In this document: positions 10,452-15,934 of the stretch, piece after piece
Numbering within the stretch: the stretch's first letter is position 1
Layout: every line of letters begins with the position of its first letter
Assembly (NCBI GenBank): GCA_023807065.1
Contig: JAJJLU010004254.1
Span: 1 to 15,934 of the forward strand
DNA length: 15,934 nt
Origin: Isotricha intestinalis
Lineage: Eukaryota; Ciliophora; Litostomatea; Vestibuliferida; Isotrichidae
Direction of reading: 5' to 3'
Notes under the pieces: model-generated
Told to the model about the DNA's origin: nothing
Databases searched by the model: none
The model's input: only the letters and a program-made list of their open reading frames with translations
Position numbers and translations under genes: made by a program

Positions 10452-11354
10452 TTATTTCTTCAAATTCTCAACAGGTCTCAAAACTTTAAGTGAACAAGTT
10501 AAAGCATCATCAATAATCATAATACCAGCAGAATTATCAAATTCTCCACAATAATTAGGAGCAGAGAAAATAGTGATTAATTGTCTTTGTGCAAAAAATT
10601 CATAACCATCATCAACAACTTGATGTGCTCTAATAATTAAATCTAAATCATTTTTCCTGTTAAATTCTTGAACAATTTTTTCTCCAAAAACTACAGAAAC
10701 ACCTCTATCATTTTCATCAAATTCCAAAACATCTTTATCAGGATCACTCCAAAGTAAATCACATAATAAACCAGAATCAGGAATATCAGTAGGTCTTGCA
10801 ATTTCATTAATAGATGAGAAATTTCTTAAATCAGGACTTAATCCCCCATGCATACAAAGAATTTTTTCATCAATTAAAGCTGCAACTGGTAAAAAGTTAA
10901 ATAACTCAGTGAAATTTCTCCATAATCTAACATTATATCTTCTTTTGCATTCATCATAAAAACCATAAATTCTATTAGTAACACTAGATTCATGATTACC
11001 TCTAAGTAAATGAACTTTATTGGGAAATTTAATTTTATAAGTTAATAAAAGACAAATAGATTCAATAGATTGTTTACCTCTATCAACATAGTCTCCTAGG
11101 AAAAGATAATTGTATTCTCCTGGATAACCACAGTGTTCAAATATTCTTAAAAGATCATAATATTGACCATGGATATCTCCACAAACACGAAGAGGAGCTT
11201 CCAGTTCTATTAACATTTTAGCCTCTTTGAATAAAGGCAGAGATTTATCTATTAAATATTTTATTTCTTCTTCTTTTAAATCTACTGTCTTTCCTGGCTT
11301 GTTTCCTCGAACTGCTAAAAGACGTTCTAGAATGTTGTCAACGTCAATTTTCAT
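10452..11354 (-). CDS. Protein phosphatase 1 catalytic subunit
   Basis: This is a Ser/Thr phosphatase with a two-metal active site. The 300-residue product aligns with human PP1 at a constant offset of -4. Metal and catalytic residues are all present: D60 and H62 in GDIHGQ, D88 and R92 in GDYVDRG, N120 and H121 in GNHE, H169 in HGG, H244 in RAHQ, and Y268/C269 in [11 protein letters not shown]. The pocket that binds RVxF regulators is also kept (I165, L239, F253, L285, C287), so regulation by targeting subunits is expected. The usual CASINR after GNHE is SSVTNR here. The protein ends shortly after VLRP, so the C-terminal tail with the TPPR phosphorylation site of animal PP1 is missing. The N-terminus is four residues shorter than human. 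The gene has no intron and is somewhat richer in C-ending and CGN codons than its neighbours, as expected for a conserved, well-expressed gene. Confidence 0.97.
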   Translation of the reverse strand: MKIDVDNILERLLAVRGNKPGKTVDLKEEEIKYLIDKSLPLFKEAKMLIELEAPLRVCGDIHGQYYDLLRIFEHCGYPGEYNYLFLGDYVDRGKQSIESICLLLTYKIKFPNKVHLLRGNHESSVTNRIYGFYDECKRRYNVRLWRNFTELFNFLPVAALIDEKILCMHGGLSPDLRNFSSINEIARPTDIPDSGLLCDLLWSDPDKDVLEFDENDRGVSVVFGEKIVQEFNRKNDLDLIIRAHQVVDDGYEFFAQRQLITIFSAPNYCGEFDNSAGIMIIDDALTCSLKVLRPVENLKK

Positions 11355-11632
11355 TAATTTTTATTATGAAGTTAATGATAATTAATATAAATTTATTTAT
11401 TTTTTTAATTATTATTTATTTTACATATTGCTTTTTTAAAGTATTGTTTTTATTTTATTTATTTATTTTTTTTATTTATAAATAACTCTTGTTTTTCAAT
11501 AAAAAGATTTATAATCATAAAAGTCTAATTTTCCATTACCACACTACAATAGTATCATAAAATTAAAATTTATAAATTAATAAATTATAATTATTTTTAA
11601 ATCTAAAGATTATCAAAGCAGAAATAAAATTT

Positions 11633-12547
11633 TTAATTATCTCCAATTTCATTATCATCTTCATGAATAACATACTCTTCAGAATTAATAATTTTACTTT
11701 TAATAGTTCTTATTTTAGGATGAGAATCAATTTCATCAGTACAAACTTTATTTCCTAATTTTCTTAAATTAAAAGAATTTTGTTTAATAATATCTTTAGC
11801 ATCAATATTAACATCTTCTTCATTGTTAGCTTCGGCAATAACATCAACATTATAAAAAGTTCTACATTCACCTTGTAAATTTTTAAAGTCTAAAGGTGGT
11901 TCTTCTTTATCAATAAAATTCTCAAATTTTTTTATTATTGTATCTCCTTTAAAATTATATTTAATATCAAAATAATCTTCATTTTCTTCTTTAATAATAT
12001 CATTTTCATTTATTGGAACTTTATTAAAATTTTTATTTTTATTATTCTTTAATTCTGAATCTTCCTTTAAATCACTTAATAATGTTATCCTTGGACTTTC
12101 AAAGAAAAAATTATCTTCTATTATTTCTGGAACTACTTCCATTCTACTTGATAAATTTAAAGGTTCTTTTTCTTCATATTTTCTTTTATCAAAAATTAAA
12201 TTATCTTTTGGCATTATTGTCTTATAAATAAAATTTTTTCTTCCTGATAAATTTAAATTAAGTGAATCATCTTCATTTAATTCTTCTTTTATTCTTTCTG
12301 TGAATGAAGAATTTAAATTTAATTTTTTCACTGAATGACTTCTAATAAAAACTGGATATTCAATATCAAAATTCTTGAATTTTTGATTAACAGAATTTTG
12401 AGATTTGTTAATTTCATTTGAGTCGTTTGATGTCGATGAATGAAAAGAAAGCCTTTTTAATTGACGCTTTGATATCATGTTTTTCGAAGTATTATTAGTT
12501 CTTGATGTATTTGGACTAGATAATGTATTTAATGAAGTGTCAAACAT
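11633..12547 (-). CDS. Unknown Ser/Asn-rich, acidic, probably disordered protein
   Basis: This is an open frame of 304 residues from ATG at 12547 to TAA at 11633. I do not recognise a family. The first 60 residues are rich in Ser, Thr and Asn with a basic cluster (SKRQLKRLSFHSS at residues 27-39). The remainder alternates short hydrophobic patches with acidic runs (EENEDYFD, HEDDNEIGDN) and Lys/Asn stretches. There is no membrane segment or signal peptide. Composition suggests a mostly disordered protein, possibly regulatory. It lies in tandem between TRAPPC5 and PP1 on the same strand, with spacers of 132 and 278 bp. The KRLSF motif loosely resembles the RVxF peptide that docks on PP1, but Leu replaces Val/Ile. 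The gene is credible because the frame is long and uses the same codon habits as its neighbours. Confidence 0.7.
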   Translation of the reverse strand: MFDTSLNTLSSPNTSRTNNTSKNMISKRQLKRLSFHSSTSNDSNEINKSQNSVNQKFKNFDIEYPVFIRSHSVKKLNLNSSFTERIKEELNEDDSLNLNLSGRKNFIYKTIMPKDNLIFDKRKYEEKEPLNLSSRMEVVPEIIEDNFFFESPRITLLSDLKEDSELKNNKNKNFNKVPINENDIIKEENEDYFDIKYNFKGDTIIKKFENFIDKEEPPLDFKNLQGECRTFYNVDVIAEANNEEDVNIDAKDIIKQNSFNLRKLGNKVCTDEIDSHPKIRTIKSKIINSEEYVIHEDDNEIGDN

Positions 12548-12679
12548 TTTTTTATTATTATATTATTAGAAACTAATAATATTTTTTGTTTTTTATATTA
12601 TTTTAAAGATGTAAAAAATAATATTTTATATGTCATTAAAAAAATCTTTTTTTATCATTAAATATTTAAAAGTTAAATT

Positions 12680-13255
12680 TCACTTCATATTAGAATCTCT
12701 ATTAATAACATCCTTATCAAATTTAATAATATATAAAGTTTTAGTGATACCATCTTGTTCAAAGAAAAAGGCACTAACTTTACATCTAAAATCAGCAGAA
12801 TTTAAAATACCTTCAATAATTCCTCCAATGAACGAAGCACAATTAACAGAATTATTTTTAAGAGGAGGAATATATCTATTAGTAATAGGATTATTTTCAA
12901 TGATTCTATATTCATCTTCATCATCAGTTGATTTTTGAAGTCCATCTGCCATTTTCCCAAATAACATCTTCCATACATTATTATGAATAAATTGAAGCAT
13001 TGATACTATTTTCACTTCTCTTTTATAATTCTTATCCTTATATGAACATAATTCTAATATTTTTTCACCTATTGGATAACCTAAACTACTTAATTTTTCT
13101 TCTATATCAAAATCTTTGTCGTCGTTTGATTTACTTAACATATATTGAACCATTTCACTTAAGAGAAAAGAAAATGTTGTTAAAGGAACTTCATTTCTTA
13201 TTTTGAATGTGTTTGATGGATTGTAATAATTACTTAAATTATTATTTTTTGACAT
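12680..13255 (-). CDS. TRAPPC5: TRAPP complex subunit TRAPPC5/Trs31
   Basis: This is a core subunit of the TRAPP complexes, which activate Rab1/Ypt1-type GTPases and tether vesicles at the ER-Golgi and Golgi membranes. The 191-residue product is close to the human length (188). Family signatures occur in order: VPLTTFSFLLSEMVQY at 23-38, LSSLGYPIGEKIL at 56-68, VWKMLFGK at 94-101, DDEDEYRIIE at 111-120, NCASFIGGIIEGIL at 138-151, and a final strand TLYIIKFDKDVINRD. The ATG at 13255 gives the family's usual short N-terminus. The stop is TGA, the only non-TAA stop in the window, and the protein ends where relatives end, so TGA acts as a true stop here. The gene is intronless as read and sits 94 bp downstream of the small spliced gene. 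Confidence 0.93.
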   Translation of the reverse strand: MSKNNNLSNYYNPSNTFKIRNEVPLTTFSFLLSEMVQYMLSKSNDDKDFDIEEKLSSLGYPIGEKILELCSYKDKNYKREVKIVSMLQFIHNNVWKMLFGKMADGLQKSTDDEDEYRIIENNPITNRYIPPLKNNSVNCASFIGGIIEGILNSADFRCKVSAFFFEQDGITKTLYIIKFDKDVINRDSNMK

Positions 13256-13349
13256 TTTTTTATTTTGAAATAAATTTTTTTTATTTACTTTTGTTTTATT
13301 TCAATATTTAATTTTTATATTAAAAAATATAATATATTTAAAATAGAAT

Positions 13350-13734
13350 TTATTTATTTGATTTTTGATTTGTTTCCATAAACATTTTTTGTTCCTCTAC
13401 TTTTTGTCTAAAAAATTTAAAAAATTATTTACTTAAAAAGTTCATAATAAGGAATATTTTCAAATTTACTATTTATTGTATTAAATATTTCATTACTATT
13501 ATTTTCTTCAAATTGATTAATCTCTTTAGAAATTTGTTTTTCATATTTTTTATCGTTATTTTTATATAAAGGTTCATTTTTTTCATTTTGTTTTTTAATT
13601 CTTTTATTTTTACTAGGTTTCTTTTCTTCTTTTATTTCTTCAGGAATTGAATTTTGAAATAATATAAAAAAATCATCTATTTTAACATACTTTTTATTCA
13701 CTGGTTCTAATAAATTATCAATACCATTTTCCAT
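13350..13734 (-). CDS. Small Lys/Glu-rich unknown protein, two exons
   Basis: Exon 1 runs from ATG at 13734 to 13433 and exon 2 from 13407 to a TAA at 13350-13352, giving 119 residues. Without splicing the frame stops at once after ELFK (TAA at 13429). Removing the 25 bases 13432-13408 continues it with QKVEEQKMFMETNQKSNK. I do not recognise a family. The N-terminal 35 residues contain a hydrophobic patch (KIDDFFILFQNSIP), and the middle is strongly basic and charged (KKPSKNKRIKKQNEKNE). No signal peptide is seen. It is divergently arranged with the gene starting at 13792, with only 57 bp between the two start codons. The first exon is well supported; the second rests on the intron call. Confidence 0.6.
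13408..13432 (-). other. Probable 25-nt spliceosomal intron
   Basis: On the - strand the segment begins GTAAAT and ends TTTTTTAG, with only A and T between the GT and the final AG. It contains an immediate in-frame TAA if retained. Its removal joins a split Lys codon (AA|A) and opens a further 18 codons whose composition is less A/T-biased (GTA GAG GAA, two ATG). Size and borders match the very short introns known from ciliates such as Paramecium. Confidence 0.65.
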
Positions 13735-13791
13735 TTAAATTGTTTAAAAAATAATATTTCAAATATTTTATAAATAAATAATTATAAAAAA
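13735..13791. promoter_or_regulatory. 57-bp divergent promoter interval with central palindrome
   Basis: Two genes start outward from this interval (ATG at 13734 on - and 13792 on +), so any promoter must be shared or overlapping. It contains AATATTTCAAATATT at 13753-13767, a perfect palindrome around a single C at 13760, close to the midpoint (13763). Both genes also begin with the same ten bases, ATGGAAAATG. In such A/T-rich DNA a palindrome of this size may be chance. Confidence 0.45.
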
Positions 13792-14424
13792 ATGGAAAAT
13801 GAGGAAGATAAGAATGAAAAAAAACATCATAATTATTTAGAAAATTTTTTATCAAAAGGAAATTATAATTCATTTAGAAAAATGCTAAATTTAGAACCTC
13901 ATAAAATGAAAAGAAACAAAAATAAAATATTTATAAATAATATTAAAACAACAAAATTAAATCAAATAAATAAAAATGACAATCACTTAAAAATTTCAAA
14001 TAATTTAAATTTAAATGAAGATTTAAGTAAATATGATTATGAACCTTATTTTCTTGAAAGACATTTTGATTTTGTTGATGAAAGATATAGAGATAAAAGT
14101 TTAAGAGGGAATTATGAACAATATTCTATGAATTATAATCAAATAAAAAAAAATTTAGCTAAGAGAAAAGGAATTTCATATGATAATTTTAGAGTACCTA
14201 AAATTGATAGTTATATAAAACAAATTTATGAAAATCAATATATCAGTAAATTCTTTATGAAAAATAAAAAAATTAATAATAATCTTACTCCATATGATGT
14301 TTTACAAAGGAAACATCAAAATTTTATAACTTCTTTTAATTCAAATTTAAAGAATACTTATATTTTACCAAAAATTAATACTAATATTAAAAGACCCAAT
14401 AATATGAAAAAAAATATAAAATAA
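13792..14424 (+). CDS. Unknown basic protein, 210 aa
   Basis: The open frame runs from ATG at 13792 to TAA at 14422-14424. I do not recognise a family. The first 80 residues are Lys/Asn-rich and look flexible. Residues 80-200 have a more protein-like composition with many Tyr, Phe and Arg, for example YEPYFLERHFDFVDERYRDK and then ISYDNFRVPKIDSYIKQIYE, LTPYDVLQRKHQNF and TYILPKI. This pattern of short aromatic/basic segments with little helix is seen in some cytoskeleton-associated proteins, but that is only an impression. There is no signal peptide or membrane helix. The start is set by the shared divergent interval with the gene on the other strand. Confidence 0.7.
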   Translation: MENEEDKNEKKHHNYLENFLSKGNYNSFRKMLNLEPHKMKRNKNKIFINNIKTTKLNQINKNDNHLKISNNLNLNEDLSKYDYEPYFLERHFDFVDERYRDKSLRGNYEQYSMNYNQIKKNLAKRKGISYDNFRVPKIDSYIKQIYENQYISKFFMKNKKINNNLTPYDVLQRKHQNFITSFNSNLKNTYILPKINTNIKRPNNMKKNIK

Positions 14425-14577
14425 CTTGTAATTTATTATATAAATAATAATTACCTTTTTTAAATAAATTTAAATATGGATATTATATATTAAGTTTGGA
14501 AAAATAAAATTAAAAAATAATTTAAAAACTTCCAAAAATTATATTAATAACATTTATAATTTATAAAAAATAAAAAA

Positions 14578-14865
14578 ATGGATGATCCAAAAAAAGAGAA
14601 AAATAGAATGAATTTTTATGGTAGTTTGAGTGATATATTTTTAGATAAAAAATATGAAAAATTAACATTAGAATCACCAACAGAAGAAATGTGGTTAGCT
14701 TTAGATAAAGAAAAAGAATCACTTGGAAAAGAAAATTTGAATAAAATGTTAATAGCTTTTGTAAGAACAGTACTTCAAACTTTTTTAAAAGATGTAACTG
14801 ATGAAGAAATTAAAAATTCAGTTGAACTTAAATTAGGACAAGTCAAACAATTTATTAATGCTTAA
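14578..14865 (+). CDS. Unknown small acidic/helical protein, 95 aa
   Basis: The open frame runs from ATG at 14578 to TAA at 14863-14865. The sequence is not low-complexity: a charged N-terminus (DDPKKEKNRMNF), a middle segment (SLSDIFLDKKYEKL, SPTEEMWLALDKEKE), and an amphipathic helical half (LNKMLIAFVRTVLQTFLKDV, then EEIKNSVELKLGQVKQFI). This balance of residues and the codon use argue for a real gene. I do not recognise the family. A small all-helical subunit or adaptor is possible. There is no signal peptide, and the hydrophobic helix is amphipathic rather than membrane-spanning. It converges with the GPATCH1-like gene, leaving about 100 bp between stops. Confidence 0.7.
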   Translation: MDDPKKEKNRMNFYGSLSDIFLDKKYEKLTLESPTEEMWLALDKEKESLGKENLNKMLIAFVRTVLQTFLKDVTDEEIKNSVELKLGQVKQFINA

Positions 14866-14968
14866 ATAAATAAATTTTTTAATAGAGCAAAAAAATTTTA
14901 TATTTATTTCTTTTTTATAATAACTGATATTTTTTTATTCATTTATTTATAATTATATATAAGATGAA

Positions 14969-15934
14969 TTAAATTTTATTTGAGAAAATACTCTTTTTAT
15001 TTACATCATAATTAAATATTAATGAGAAATTATTTTCATTATTTGATTGTTGAATTGGATTTGAAAATTTTTGAAATTTTTTTTGTTGATTTTCTAATCT
15101 TTTTTTTTCTTTTAATATTTTCAATTGTATTGAATTATATTCTAAAATATTACTTTCTTTATTATCTTTTTCTTCTGTATAAGTATTTTGTTCTAAATTT
15201 ATTTTATCTCTATTTTCTTTTTCTTTATTAATTAATTTATTTAAAGATTCAAATTGTTTTACTATTTTATTTTTTTCATAATTAGAAGTGCTTGATATAT
15301 TTTTATTTGTTAATTTATTTTGAGATTTAATAAATTCAATTTTATTTTCTTTCTCTTTATTCTTATTGTTTTTTTCATAAACTTCTTCAAAATTATAATC
15401 TGAAAAATTTTTTTCTTTATAAGAAAAAATATTATCATCATCATCAAATTCATTCATTTTAATAATCTTTTTATTCTTTTTAAATTCATTTTTATAACTC
15501 ATTTCAGTATTATTTTTTTTAAATCCAATCCCATAATTATTATTATTTCCTAAATTAACACAATTAATATTTTCAACATAATTTAAATTATCTTTATTAA
15601 AACCTTCTTTAATAAAATTTTCTTTTTCTTCATTACTTAAACAATAATCATTATTTAATAATAGAATATTTTTACAATTAATAAAATTATTTTTATTAGA
15701 ATCAATTAAAGCATTATTAAAATCTTCTTCATCCATAAAATCAGAAATATTTTGATTATAATTAATATTATTATTTGGTTTCCAACCTTCTTTACTTCCA
15801 ACAGTATTAAAATAACCTGCTGAAAATCCTCCTGTGAAAGCTCCATGAAAAACTCTTTTTCCTTTTTCATTAAAAGCATATAAAATATTATCTTTTACTC
15901 TTTTCTTATTTAAATATTTATCATTTATATTATC
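14969..15934 (-). CDS. GPATCH1/Cmg1-like protein, N-terminal domain only, 5' partial
   Basis: The frame enters from the right edge in phase and runs to TAA at 14969 (321 visible residues). The ATG at 15736 is internal. Residues 27-53 carry the hallmark of the GPATCH1/Cmg1 family N-terminal domain (DUF1604), including [18 protein letters not shown] followed by SKEGW. A second hallmark, DFMDEED, follows at 65-71. In animal and fungal relatives this block precedes a G-patch motif, and the proteins associate with spliceosomes. Here the linker between the two hallmarks is shorter than in human. Beyond residue 80 the sequence is Asn/Lys/Glu-rich, with a probable coiled coil near the end ([20 protein letters not shown]). 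No Gly-rich G-patch appears before the stop. The nuclear splicing role is inferred from the family. The loss of the G-patch could be genuine or due to an unseen splice. Confidence 0.85.
   Translation of the reverse strand, partial: DNINDKYLNKKRVKDNILYAFNEKGKRVFHGAFTGGFSAGYFNTVGSKEGWKPNNNINYNQNISDFMDEEDFNNALIDSNKNNFINCKNILLLNNDYCLSNEEKENFIKEGFNKDNLNYVENINCVNLGNNNNYGIGFKKNNTEMSYKNEFKKNKKIIKMNEFDDDDNIFSYKEKNFSDYNFEEVYEKNNKNKEKENKIEFIKSQNKLTNKNISSTSNYEKNKIVKQFESLNKLINKEKENRDKINLEQNTYTEEKDNKESNILEYNSIQLKILKEKKRLENQQKKFQKFSNPIQQSNNENNFSLIFNYDVNKKSIFSNKI

Noticed and set aside
12680..12682. TGA as a sense codon extending TRAPPC5
   Set aside because: The protein already ends where relatives end, and no TGA occurs inside the other long frames.
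12630..12938. Open frame on + overlapping TRAPPC5
   Set aside because: It is antisense to the well-conserved TRAPPC5 C-terminus and has no independent support.
15022..15231. Phe/Leu/Tyr-rich + strand frame resembling a membrane peptide
   Set aside because: It is the antisense of the Lys/Asn/Glu-rich tail of the GPATCH1-like gene; its hydrophobicity is a complement artefact.
15734..15736. ATG at 15736 as the start of the last gene
   Set aside because: It lies inside the DFMDEED hallmark of the GPATCH1 family, and the conserved block continues upstream to the window edge.

Overview
This is a very A+T-rich, gene-dense stretch of a protist nuclear genome. By eye, roughly four fifths of the bases are A or T. 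The identifiable genes are all eukaryotic: a protein phosphatase 1 catalytic subunit, the Golgi/endosome trafficking protein Dopey (DOP1), the TRAPP subunit TRAPPC5/Trs31, and the N-terminal part of a GPATCH1/Cmg1-type protein. Neither TAG nor TGA occurs in frame inside the long coding regions. Every gene stop visible is TAA, except one TGA at the end of TRAPPC5, so the code reads as standard. Spacers are short, proteins are rich in Asn, Lys, Ile and Glu, and one gene carries a probable 25-nt intron (GTAAAT...TTTTAG). Together these suggest a ciliate or similar protist that has not reassigned its stop codons. The placement is an inference and I cannot name the organism.

Layout. Bases 2-4069 (+) hold the 3' part of a large gene whose start lies outside the window. 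Its first half is a hierarchical repeat array built on DPxTGE/NKxTGE turns, and its second half is low-complexity. After a 375-nt gene-free interval between convergent genes, the - strand carries five consecutive genes from 13734 down to 4445. In transcription order they are a small spliced gene (13734-13350), TRAPPC5 (13255-12680), an unknown acidic, disordered protein (12547-11633), PP1 (11354-10452) and Dopey (10266-4445). Dopey is split by a single -1-type frame change at a run of eight A. On the + strand, two short unknown genes follow (13792-14424 and 14578-14865); the first shares a 57-bp divergent promoter interval with the small spliced gene. The window ends inside a - strand gene (15934-14969) encoding the conserved N-terminal block of GPATCH1/Cmg1 but no G-patch.

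Functionally, Dopey and TRAPPC5 both belong to Golgi/endosome membrane traffic, PP1 is a general Ser/Thr phosphatase, and GPATCH1 relatives are splicing-associated. I see no sign of an operon or a dedicated pathway. The most unusual items are the three-level repeat protein with its 77-bp identical patch, the Dopey frame break at a perfect A_AAA_AAA heptamer followed by UAA, the tiny intron, and the GPATCH1 relative with no G-patch.
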